The notes beneath the pieces are model-generated. The model did not search any database. It was not told where the DNA came from and saw only the letters and a list, made by a program, of their open reading frames with translations. Both the position numbers and the translations under genes were made by a program. A stretch of DNA of 64,000 bases from Thiofilum sp. (GTDB taxonomy: Bacteria; Pseudomonadota; Gammaproteobacteria; Thiotrichales; Thiotrichaceae): positions 1,116,001-1,180,000 of the forward strand of contig NZ_JADJTF010000001.1 in NCBI RefSeq assembly GCF_016711335.1, written 5' to 3'. This document shows positions 55,216-63,492 of this stretch, piece after piece (the stretch's first letter is position 1; the number at the start of each line of letters is the position of its first letter).

Positions 55216-55997
55216 AATATTGGTTATTAGTATTAGGGGTTATCTGTTTATTGAGTACTGCACTTAAAGCAGAAGAGCAAAAACCTATAACACTTTATAT
55301 AGGTATAGATAAACAACGCTATCCCTATGTATGGATGGATAAGTACCAAAAAGCGCAGGGCATTTTATCGGAACGTTTAAATCAGGTATGTAAAAAAATT
55401 AATGCTCAATGTGAGTTTGTGACTGGGGATTTTTACGACTTAGTACAGCAGATACAAACGTATCAATTAAACGGGGTCTTGGTGATTGATCAAGTGGTGT
55501 TTCCCGATATTGACCAACTTAGTTTGGCCGCACCCTTATGCCAGTTTCAGCCCGTCTTTATTCAAGCCAAAGAGTATCAAAAACGTAATAAACCTGAAGA
55601 TTTTCAACGTACTATCTTAGGTGTGCAACAAGGCTCGGTATTGCATTTTTACTTACTAGATCATTACAGTAATTTTGCTCAACTCCGTCCTTACGAAACT
55701 TTAGAAAGCGGTCTATTCGATCTGATTGTTGGGCGTATTGATGCGTTAGTAGCGGATAAAGCTTTTTATCAAAGTCGTGTAGCCGCCACGATTTTAGGTC
55801 AAGAAAATCAAACCCCAGTATTGGTAGCAACGCCTATGTCAGTCGAGTTTGCTACCCCCAGCACGATGATGTTGGCTATTTCTAGTAGTAATGAAAGTTT
55901 ATTTAATCATCTTAGGCAAGCGCTACAAACACTGAGCCAACCCCTACAAGGTTGCGCTGCTTTAGTCACCGATACAGTTAAGCCGCCCCCAGATTGA
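55212..55997 (+). CDS. Periplasmic solute-binding protein (family 3-like)
   Basis: A 261-residue exported protein: signal peptide of about 20 residues (ending LKAE), then a fold like SBP_bac_3/type 2 periplasmic binding proteins, with ITLYIGIDKQRYPYVWMD at the start, the hinge region GVQQGSVLHFYL and the GRIDALVADKAFYQS segment that corresponds to the usual GRxDAxxxD motif. Ligand unknown. It is coupled by ATGA overlap to the upstream lipoprotein gene and is 13 bases before the Amt-like gene. Two dissimilar binding proteins ahead of a channel-type protein suggest ligand sensing. Confidence 0.75.
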   Translation: MKYWLLVLGVICLLSTALKAEEQKPITLYIGIDKQRYPYVWMDKYQKAQGILSERLNQVCKKINAQCEFVTGDFYDLVQQIQTYQLNGVLVIDQVVFPDIDQLSLAAPLCQFQPVFIQAKEYQKRNKPEDFQRTILGVQQGSVLHFYLLDHYSNFAQLRPYETLESGLFDLIVGRIDALVADKAFYQSRVAATILGQENQTPVLVATPMSVEFATPSTMMLAISSSNESLFNHLRQALQTLSQPLQGCAALVTDTVKPPPD

Positions 55998-56010
55998 GGA
56001 ACAGGATTTT

Positions 56011-57846
56011 ATGGTTTCTATCTATCGTATGCATCTGTTGCACCTGCTATGGGTGATTGGATTAGCTATTATTTTACCAAGTAGAGTAATGGCTTTAGAT
56101 AATCAGACCCCTAGCCAGCCTGCCTCAGTCGTAATGGGCGAGAATAGTGCTACCAGTACTTTATTAACGGCTCCCTCAGCGGTGAGTAGTGGTGCAGCAC
56201 AGCCTACAATAACTCCTACACTGGCTAAACCCATCATAGCTACTGATCCCTTGGCGTTGCAGCAATTAGTCGAAAGGCTCAATCAAGATATGACGGCACA
56301 ACGTGGCTCATTAGAGCAGCAACGGGGTAGCTTGCAGACCTTTAGTGATGCCTTAGCCTTACTAGAAACTAAATTTCAAGAAGCCAGTAAACGCCTTGAT
56401 GATGGCACTAAAGGGATCAGTACCACTCAAGAAAATCTAGATAAGCTGCGTGAGGAGTTATTGGCGTTATCGCGTGATGTGCGTGCTAATGCTTCAGATA
56501 TAAGTTCACAAAAATCACTGATTGAAGATAACTCAGTGCGCCTATATGAAATTTTATTACGTATTAGCACCCTAGCAGAACGCTTAGATCTATTGTCCAC
56601 TTCGCTTAAACAAGCGAATAGTACGCGCACTGGGTCGCCTACGGAGAGCGCCTTAGAGCAGGGCTTAACACACTTATGGTTAATGATAGCGATTATATTA
56701 GGGTTTTTGGCGCCTATAGCCTTGTTGTTAATGGCTAAGCGCTTTAATACACAAGTGGTTATGGGAGATATTAAACACCATCAAGCTGCTTTATTAGTGT
56801 GTGCAGTGGGGTTCTTAGGGTTTTTTCTGGTGGGTTTTGGCCTGATGTATGGTCAATCCAGTCAGGGATTGATAGGTATCAGTAGTTATGTTTTTACTAA
56901 CCCTAGTCAAGTAAAAGATACACAGGTCAGTGTACCGTTTGGTAGTTTTGTTTTATATCAGACCACTTTTATTTTGTTTGCCGTCATGTTGGTGTATCGA
57001 ATAGTCGGTATGCAGTTATCGTTGCTAAAACATCTATTGCTAGCGCCCTTGGTAAGCATGTTATTAATCCCCGTCTTTAGTCATTGGGTCTGGGCTGGGC
57101 ATTTCGACCCCAATAATAAGGGATGGCTAGAAGAGGTAGGGTTTATTGATCAAGCAGGGGCGGTCGCTATTCATATGGTTACTGCTTGGTTTGCACTGTT
57201 ATTGACATGGAAATTAGGGAATAACTTCGTTGAGGAGTTTACAGAGCAAGATTATTACGCCCCGACTTACTCGTCCCAAGCGAGCCTATTAATGTGGTTA
57301 GCTGCCTTGGGGTTTGTGGCGGGAAGTTTAGCTAGTAGTCGTGAACAGCTCGATTTAGCCTTGGTTAATATTAGTTTAGCGAGTGCTATGGGGGCTGCGG
57401 CGACCTTTAGTTATTACCGTCTATTTCACCGTAATCCCTCTGAGTTGATCTATGTCACCAATGGTTTTATAGCAGGTTTAGTGGCTATCGTAGCGGGCGC
57501 ACAGTTAGTAGGTCACTTAGAAGCTTTGGTTATCGGGGGCGTTGCAGGTTTACTACAACCTGTGGGGGTAAGTTGGTTACGTCGCGTATTCTTAAAGCAA
57601 GCATGGCAGATTCCCGCCGCACACTTAATCGCTATTCATGGGATAGGTGGTTTGTGGGGTGCTGTAGCTGTAGGTATTTTTGGCGTTGAGGGTAATTTTA
57701 GTAGCATTAATATGCCTCAATTCATTGTGCAACTTCAGGGTATAGCAGCTGCTCTTAGCTATAGCATCGTTGCGGGTGGCATAGTTGCACTCTTATTCAA
57801 GTCAAGAAAAAGTCAAAAGCCTATCAATAGCTTAAGTGTTAATTAA
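56011..57846 (+). CDS. Amt/Rh-like ammonium channel protein with N-terminal periplasmic coiled coil
   Basis: 611 residues. A signal/anchor segment (8-29) is followed by a Ser/Thr/Pro-rich stretch and a long coiled coil (about 85-205). From about residue 221 come ten or so hydrophobic helices with the Amt layout. The twin pore histidines of AmtB (H168, H318) seem to be H388 in DQAGAVAIHMV and H543 in AIHGIGGLWGAVAVGIFG; their spacing, 155, is close to the 150 of AmtB. HWVWAG also fits. The Amt core is normally not preceded by a coiled coil, so this looks like a sensor-transporter form. It is the fourth gene of the SPFH operon, with good ribosome-site spacing (GAGGA). Confidence 0.82.
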   Translation: MVSIYRMHLLHLLWVIGLAIILPSRVMALDNQTPSQPASVVMGENSATSTLLTAPSAVSSGAAQPTITPTLAKPIIATDPLALQQLVERLNQDMTAQRGSLEQQRGSLQTFSDALALLETKFQEASKRLDDGTKGISTTQENLDKLREELLALSRDVRANASDISSQKSLIEDNSVRLYEILLRISTLAERLDLLSTSLKQANSTRTGSPTESALEQGLTHLWLMIAIILGFLAPIALLLMAKRFNTQVVMGDIKHHQAALLVCAVGFLGFFLVGFGLMYGQSSQGLIGISSYVFTNPSQVKDTQVSVPFGSFVLYQTTFILFAVMLVYRIVGMQLSLLKHLLLAPLVSMLLIPVFSHWVWAGHFDPNNKGWLEEVGFIDQAGAVAIHMVTAWFALLLTWKLGNNFVEEFTEQDYYAPTYSSQASLLMWLAALGFVAGSLASSREQLDLALVNISLASAMGAAATFSYYRLFHRNPSELIYVTNGFIAGLVAIVAGAQLVGHLEALVIGGVAGLLQPVGVSWLRRVFLKQAWQIPAAHLIAIHGIGGLWGAVAVGIFGVEGNFSSINMPQFIVQLQGIAAALSYSIVAGGIVALLFKSRKSQKPINSLSVN

Positions 57847-57925
57847 TGTTAATATCGCTTCTCATCAAGGAGCGGTGCTGGCTAAAATTCGACATTATTT
57901 AGTGATTATATACAGGCGCTTTGAC

Positions 57926-58777
57926 ATGATGTCGACCTCAATTTGTATTACCCGTTCACTCCTACTAGGGACTTGTTCTACTTTAATAGTAATGTCTGGC
58001 CTTGTGTATGCTGATATGCCTATTGCACCCCCTGCTGATGCTGCGGGAGGAGATTTCCTGTCAGCAGATCAGCAAGGCAGTGGTTCTGCTACTCGTTTAT
58101 TTAATAATAATAAAGTGATTGATCCTACACAGAAAAAAGGCTGGTCAGGTCAAGCATTAGCAGGCTTGGTGTTATCCACGGGAAATACAGAAAGCAGCAG
58201 CTTAACAGCAGGGCTAACCGTGCGTCATGTAGGCGAAAAATGGCGGCATACCGGAACAGGCAATCTCTATTTTGCTGAAAATGCGGGTACACGTATCGCT
58301 GAACGCTATGGTTTGAGTCATAAACTGGATTATTTGATTAATCCTCAGAGTTACGCGTTTAACTTTGTGAGTTATGACAAAGATGAGTTTGCCAACATTA
58401 AAGATCGAGTGGCGGATGTGGTGGGTTACGGACGCAAGCTGATCAATACGGATAAGCATACCTTAAATACTGAACTTGGGGTCGGTGCGCGTAAGACCAC
58501 TTACATGAGTACCGCTGAAAAAAGTAATGAAGCAGTTAAGCATTTTGGTTTGAAATACGCAGGGCGTCTTACTAAAAATACTACTTTGACTGAGGATATA
58601 TTGGTTCAAGCGGGTAATAAAAATACTTTTAGTGAATCAGTCACAGCGCTTAATGTGGCCATGTCTCAAAAAGTCATGCTCAGTGTGAGTTATACAGTAC
58701 GTAATAATAGTAAGGTATTAGGTGCTTTAAAGAAAACTGATACTATCACCAGTGTAAATTTAGTGACTAATTTTTAG
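57926..58777 (+). CDS. DUF481 family outer-membrane beta-barrel protein
   Basis: A roughly 283-residue exported protein. The signal peptide (SLLLGTCSTLIVMSGLVYA) is followed by a 50-residue linker and then alternating beta strands (ALAGLVLSTGNTESSSLTAG, the DUF481 start motif, to the last strand ending in VTNF with terminal Phe). DUF481 proteins (YdiY-like) are putative salt- or stress-induced outer-membrane proteins without a settled function. I prefer ATG 57926; a GTG at 57875, 5 bases after AAGGAG, would add 17 residues and is a serious alternative. A strong terminator follows. Confidence 0.78.
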   Translation: MMSTSICITRSLLLGTCSTLIVMSGLVYADMPIAPPADAAGGDFLSADQQGSGSATRLFNNNKVIDPTQKKGWSGQALAGLVLSTGNTESSSLTAGLTVRHVGEKWRHTGTGNLYFAENAGTRIAERYGLSHKLDYLINPQSYAFNFVSYDKDEFANIKDRVADVVGYGRKLINTDKHTLNTELGVGARKTTYMSTAEKSNEAVKHFGLKYAGRLTKNTTLTEDILVQAGNKNTFSESVTALNVAMSQKVMLSVSYTVRNNSKVLGALKKTDTITSVNLVTNF

Positions 58778-58793
58778 TGTTAACGCTATTCAT

Positions 58794-58826
58794 GCCTATC
58801 CTAATCTGAGGATAGGCGGTTTTTTA
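58794..58826 (+). terminator. Intrinsic terminator after the DUF481 gene
   Basis: GCCTATCCT and AGGATAGGC form a perfect 9-bp stem around AATCTG, followed by GG and a six-T run. It ends the operon at 52.3-58.8 kb. Confidence 0.88.
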
Positions 58827-58939
58827 TGAAACATTTATTACCAGTTAGCTAAAAAATGCTATTGTACTGTTATATACCTACTGGGTTTTAGGCAATCTAA
58901 AGGTAACCCAATCTTTACTACAGACAGCAAATACCTATT

Positions 58940-59204
58940 TCAGCTCATGTTTAATCTATAACCTATTCCCCTAATAGTGCTAATATAACGAGGGTTTGCA
59001 GGATCATCTTCGATCTTTTTCCTGATTTTATTAATATGTATATCAATACTACGATCTAAAGGATTATGAATACTGCCTTTAGTACTATTCATAATTTCAT
59101 CACGACTAACAACCGATTGCGCATTAAGATATAGTATTTTTAAAATATTAGCCTCAATTAAGGTTAGTTTAGCTTCAATGTTTTCTTTTTTTATACTATT
59201 AGTA
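58940..59204 (-). pseudogene. OmpR-type response regulator, C-terminal DNA-binding part (IS-split)
   Basis: Reading the minus strand from the IS junction gives TNSIKKENIEAKLTLIEANI, then a full OmpR/PhoB winged-helix domain (NAQSVVSRDEIMNS, the recognition helix region RSIDIHINKIRKKIEDDPAN and the final YISTIRGIGYRLNMS) and a TGA stop at 58940. It has no start of its own. Removing the IS and one target repeat joins it in frame to the receiver part at 60476-60921. Without the insertion the regulator would be about 235 residues, a normal length. Confidence 0.88.
59196..59204 (+). repeat. Target-site duplication, left copy (IS copy 2)
   Basis: CTATTAGTA directly before the left IS end, repeated at 60476-60484 after the right end. 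Confidence 0.95.
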
Positions 59205-60475
59205 CTCTGTACACGACAATTCGCTTAACTCATTGAATCTTTTTCAAAAGAAAATCGCCTGAGTTTCATCCGTCCATCCTCGATCGCCATGAATTGTGGT
59301 GGACAAAGGAACAGAAGCAGCAGCCTAAGCCTATCCACTTTTTCCCGTACCCTTCCATTCAATAAATCGGTCAAGTAGTCCAAGCCGTAACGGAAGACAC
59401 TTTGCTCTTTGCGTCCATGTTTTTTCGTCTTCAAAGGCTTGACGGCTTTTTCCTTCCATTCGCCGACTTTGTGCGCCCAACAGAAGCCAATGGCAAGCAA
59501 CGCCATCATCTTTTTGATGCGAGGGGTTTGGTGAAGTGAGTGGCTTCCATGTGAAAACCACGCCCTTTCAAGCATTGGAACAGGTTTTCAATTTCCCAAC
59601 GTAGCCGATAAGTGCCAATGGGATCAGCCGTGTAGTGGTTGCTGGCGATAATCAACAACTCACCACTGGGCAGCTTTGAGCCACTGAGCCAAACCCATTC
59701 CCCGCTAACGTCGCGACGGTGACGGAGAACGCGCCGTTTACCCGGCTTGAGGTTGGCAAACAGCGAGCGGACATGCGCCTCTTTTTTGTGTTTGTCGGTC
59801 ATCAACTGATTACCCTTGATACGAATCAAGTAGGGAATCTCTTTGGAAGACAACCACTTCCACCATTGACCACCAATAAACTCACGGTCAGCCAACACAC
59901 CCAAGATGTTGTTGCGCCCGAATTGGCTGATAAATCGTTGCAGCAGGGCAATACGTTCACGTTGGTTAGAATTACCGCGTTTGTTCAACACCATCCAGTA
60001 AACGGGGATAGCCGCACCTTGGTAAACAACCGCCAAAGTCAGGAGATTGAGGTTGGATTTGCCCCATTTCCAGTTGGTTCTGTCGAGTGTGAGGTAGTAT
60101 TGTTGACCACTAAAGGCGAACATTCCCATAAGAAAATGGGCAATGTCATTGTAATTAAAGAACACTTGGCTAAAAAAGCGTTGCATCCGTCGATAGCGGG
60201 AACCAATGTCGGTGTCAGAATCTATGTGTACCGCCAACAACGCCAAATTCATTTGTCGCGCACTCAGCAAAGTACTGCAGCATTCCCACAAAACAATCCA
60301 AACGGGGCTTGCCCCAACTCAAGTGGGCTTTTAAACTGTCACGTAGTCCATCGCTCAGATCCATTTTGCTCTCCTGTGTGGTAACTAGAGAGTAAAACAT
60401 AGGAGCGGTGGACTTTCACCATCTCCATGACAAACATGCTAAATCAATAAGTTAGTGGTTTTGTCGTGTACAGAG
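59205..60475 (-). mobile_element. IS4-family insertion sequence, copy 2 (1271 bp)
   Basis: The same element as at 14424-15692, in the same orientation, with the same 15-bp ends and a different 9-bp target duplication (CTATTAGTA). It differs from copy 1 by one extra T in a T-run (59420-59425, six instead of five) and by a small change near 60271, where AGTACT plus a T replaces AGGCCT. It splits an OmpR-type regulator gene. Confidence 0.95.
59225..60400 (-). pseudogene. IS4-family transposase, copy 2 (frameshifted)
   Basis: The DDE core (60291 to 59506) is identical to copy 1, including LTLDRTNWKWG, LADREFIG and the Y-x2-R-x3-E-x6-K signature. The first 40 codons are cut off by the sequence change near 60271 (frame reads MLQYFAECATNE instead of MLQALLSARQMN). 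As in copy 1, a break after HFTKP separates the core from the C-terminal 95 residues, which here are in one open frame (59225-59575). So copy 2 has a damaged start and a good end, while copy 1 has the opposite. Confidence 0.85.
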
Positions 60476-60484
60476 CTATTAGTA
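60476..60484 (+). repeat. Target-site duplication, right copy (IS copy 2)
   Basis: CTATTAGTA, identical to 59196-59204, directly after the right IS end; part of the regulator coding sequence. Confidence 0.95.
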
Positions 60485-60921
60485 GCAGTGTTAAATAAGA
60501 CATTACCAATCTTTATTTCTAGCGTTTTGCTCTTTATATTTTCCTCTTTACGTAGTATATTATTTGTACGAATTAACAGCTCTTTTTCGTGGAAAGGCTT
60601 GGTTAAATAGTCTCTTGCGCCATTTTCTAAGCCTTCTAGCCTCTCATGTTCATTTAACCTGTTAGAAGTCATCATTACAGGGAGGGTGGGGTATTCATTG
60701 TTAATCCATTTTAGCCAGTATAACCCTTTATTGTTGGGGAGGTCATGCTCTAACAAAATAAGATCAAAACGATTTTTTTTCAGTATACTAGGAATAGAGT
60801 CGCTATTATTCGCTAGGCTGACTTGATAATTGTATTTGATCATAAATTTTTCAATGTTCTGTAAAAAAATATAATCTGTATCTATCATCAGAAGATATTT
60901 AATAGATCTTTTCTCTAACAC
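60476..60921 (-). pseudogene. OmpR-type response regulator, receiver part (IS-split)
   Basis: The first 148 or so residues of the regulator whose DNA-binding part is at 58940-59204. The receiver fold is clear: MIDTD near residue 12 (acidic pocket), FDLILLEHDLPNNKG (residues about 53-67), the Thr in MMTSN and the Lys in YLTKPF. The position right after LILL, which normally is the phospho-accepting Asp, is Glu. Such a change often mimics phosphorylation, so the protein may have been constitutively active or not controlled by a kinase. The start is GTG at 60921. No histidine kinase gene is adjacent. The ORF runs about 11 codons into the IS before stopping. Confidence 0.85.
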
Positions 60922-61588
60922 AATGTAACACCCTCTCTAATTATCTATTCATTTCTTACAGTAAGGTAGGTAGATAAGAAATGATTAGCTAATAAGTTAA
61001 CTAGCTAAGTTAACTAAACTTAATATAATCAAATAATTAAAAAGATATTTTTTATCTAAAAGAATATTATGGCTGTTGGGAAGCAACCATCCAATTTAAG
61101 CCACACTTACACATCAGTTTCAGCCTTTTAACCAAGGATTCGCTAATTTTGGTTATGTAACAGCCTATACTATCATACATGATCTTCTAAAATTTCATCA
61201 TAAAATATAGGCGATATTTAATATTTATAGGGGATTCATAAATACTTCTTGGTTAAGTATTATTATTTTTGCTTTGTATATAATGTGTTCTTATTAGTAA
61301 ATGCTAGTTTATGTTGAAAGAGCTTTCATAAAAAATACTTTTGGTTGAGCATGCAATCAAAACAGCCTCTTATACAGGCATGACTAGCTGAGTTAATTAT
61401 CTGTTAAATATATTTGTATTTATACCAATAAATAGTATAGAAAGCAGAGTTATGCAAAAATAAATTAGATTACCTAAAATAGGCTAAGTGAGTTGATTAA
61501 GGATAAAAGTGAAAATTGGGGTTGAATATATGAACTATGGCTATAAGGTGTTTAAGCTTTAATAGTTATTAGAGTAATTAAACTAATA
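60922..61588. other. AT-rich intergenic region
   Basis: 667 bases without a convincing gene. It is clearly more AT-rich than its surroundings and contains short direct repeats (GTTAACTAGCTAAGTTAACT near 60997-61016) and a small inverted repeat AATACTT/AAGTATT (61241-61261). It presumably holds the promoter of the split regulator. It may also be a horizontally acquired or decayed segment. Confidence 0.4.
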
Positions 61589-62158
61589 TTATTTGTCTTT
61601 CATTGATTTTAATTTGGTTTTAATGTATTGCTTGCCTATGGTTATTTGCTCTTTAAAAAAGCTATTCCACTGGCTAGATTCTAAATTAGCAAAGTCACCT
61701 CCTGATTCAAAATGCCTAATAAATACTTGCCCAGTGGCATATGCAACAGCTCCCGCTAGTAATGTTAAACTCACTCCTCCTGTAATACTACCAATTCCGG
61801 GTATAATTTTAATAAAGCTACTTAAACCTATCACGGTTAAAACAGGGGCTGAGCCGCTAATTAAAGAGGTGAGAAATAACTTTCCCATTTGCTCATCATA
61901 ACTAATATTATAATGCTCACTTAAACTCTTAATTAAACTTAACTGCGTAGCAGCCATAGCCGCCAAATCAAAATAAGGTAAAGGTAATAAGCCTAAAGAC
62001 ATATTGCCAATAATATAGTTTTTTACAATATCTTGTGCGGCTAAATGCTTTTCTTGAGTCGCTTTAGCCGCTAACTCTTTATTAGCTTGCTCTAGTTTTA
62101 ATGCTAGTGCTTCAATAGTCGAATCCGCTTTTTGTATAGTTTCTTCGGATAGCTGCAT
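61589..62158 (-). CDS. DUF697-type membrane protein, paralogue of the 9918-10616 gene
   Basis: A 189-residue protein with a short coiled-coil-like N-terminus (residues 10-42, charged, Ala/Lys/Glu-rich) and the DUF697 membrane domain: IVKNYIIGNMSLGLLPLPYF, GLSSFIKIIPGIGSITGG and FIRHFESGGDF. These blocks align directly with the protein at 9918-10616, so the two are paralogues on either side of the NRPS island. The stop is followed by a long AT-rich gap. Function unknown; DUF697 domains often associate with GTPases or membrane stress, but no GTPase lies nearby. Confidence 0.72.
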   Translation of the reverse strand: MQLSEETIQKADSTIEALALKLEQANKELAAKATQEKHLAAQDIVKNYIIGNMSLGLLPLPYFDLAAMAATQLSLIKSLSEHYNISYDEQMGKLFLTSLISGSAPVLTVIGLSSFIKIIPGIGSITGGVSLTLLAGAVAYATGQVFIRHFESGGDFANLESSQWNSFFKEQITIGKQYIKTKLKSMKDK

Positions 62159-62535
62159 ATATATTCCTAACGCTACTCATTAAAACATTTTGTTATTATT
62201 TGGTTTTTTCTTAATTGAATTACAAAGACTAATCAGTGGGGTATTAAACTAAAGCTTAGTCATAGAAGCTGGCTAATTTTAGCCCAGATTATTCCACATC
62301 TACGGTGAGGCGCTAAGAGGGGTGCAACATTTCTTAACATTTTTATGAGCTAAGAGGTTAGAGATTTTGAGGTTCTCTACTCTATAACTTTTAGCCACTA
62401 GCCTAAAATCTAAGCTTAGCGTGCTGAGAGTTATTCAAGCTTAGAGTCATTTATAGCCAGCTTATAAAAATAGGAGCTGCTTAAAATAAACACAATTCAA
62501 AAAGTAGGTGGGAATGAATGTGATGCAAACTAGAG
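62159..62535. other. Intergenic region upstream of DUF697 paralogue
   Basis: 377 bases with no gene seen. It contains the recurring 17-mer CAACATTTCTTAACATT (62325-62341) and a palindromic CTAAGCTTAG (62410-62419) whose left half pairs with AAGCTTAG at 62437-62444 (8-bp stem). These may be regulatory or terminator elements. Confidence 0.4.
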
Positions 62536-63486
62536 TTAGTCTAGGGTGATAGTAGAAACAAAGCCCTCCGGCTTTAAAGCTAAGAGCGAAGTAGCTAGCT
62601 CCTCGACAATATTTTCAGCAGTATTACCCATTAAAAAGCCTTTGATACCACTTCTTGCCACCGTACCCATGACCAATAAGTCAATAGGGTGATGGGCTAA
62701 CCATTGAGGGATAATTTTGTCTGCTATCCCGCGTAAGTGATAAACCCGTTGGTTTGCCGCCAGTGGATTACCTACATGACTCAATAAATCTTCTAGTAAT
62801 GCTCGGTGAGTGTTTTGGGTATCTAAAACATTTTTCAGTACTACCTCATGAGGTACATTAACGCGAGCGTTGTAGCGTAGATAGTCTTCAAAAGGGTAGT
62901 CCCAACAAGATACAATCGCTAGCTTTCCAGTACTCTGCTCCGCTAAATGTTGAGCCAACTGTAATAGGCGTATGGAAAGCTGCTGCTCTTCCATACTGCG
63001 GCTTTCTGGATTAATTGCAACAGCTATACGCCAGTTAGCAGCTATAGGCTGAGGGTAAGCTAGCCAAACGGGGCAGGGGCATTTGCGTAGTAAGGTCATA
63101 TCCAGTGCTTTAAAGCCTATCCCATTATTTTTAAGTTCAGCCTCTTTAATGAGCAAATCGTGTCCTGAGCGCAACACTTGCTTGACGGTACTGACTGCGG
63201 CTGGCAAGTTTAAATTAGCCCAGTGCCATTTAATTTCTACCCACTCAGCCTCTGCCCAACCCATTTGTGCTTGAGTAGTATTCAATAACTGTTCTGCATT
63301 TTCATACAGGGCACTCCAATAGGCGTCTCGATAAGTAATCTGCTCTAGGGGTAGATCGGGATATAACGCTAAGACCGTTAGTGGTACTTGATTGTGATGC
63401 GCTAGGCGTAGGGCTTGCTGTAATCCTGTAGTGGACGCCTGTTTTAAAGCGTGTTTGAGATATAAGATATTTTGAAATGTTTGCAT
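62536..63486 (-). CDS. Tandem universal stress protein (UspE-like)
   Basis: A 316-residue cytoplasmic protein made of two UspA domains (about 1-150 and 151-310). The second domain ends with MGTVARSGIKGFLMGNTAE, the glycine-rich nucleotide-loop equivalent of UspE proteins; the first domain has a degenerate counterpart. Two-domain Usp proteins usually respond to stress and often sit next to ion transporters. The neighbour, 6 bases upstream, is a TrkA-N domain protein, so the pair probably forms one operon connected with ion homeostasis. Confidence 0.85.
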   Translation of the reverse strand: MQTFQNILYLKHALKQASTTGLQQALRLAHHNQVPLTVLALYPDLPLEQITYRDAYWSALYENAEQLLNTTQAQMGWAEAEWVEIKWHWANLNLPAAVSTVKQVLRSGHDLLIKEAELKNNGIGFKALDMTLLRKCPCPVWLAYPQPIAANWRIAVAINPESRSMEEQQLSIRLLQLAQHLAEQSTGKLAIVSCWDYPFEDYLRYNARVNVPHEVVLKNVLDTQNTHRALLEDLLSHVGNPLAANQRVYHLRGIADKIIPQWLAHHPIDLLVMGTVARSGIKGFLMGNTAENIVEELATSLLALKPEGFVSTITLD

Positions 63487-63492
63487 AACAAT

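Noticed and set aside
60922..61588. CRISPR-like or origin-like reading of the AT-rich repeats
   Set aside because: The repeats are short, few and irregularly spaced; there are no DnaA-box clusters or repeat-spacer pattern.
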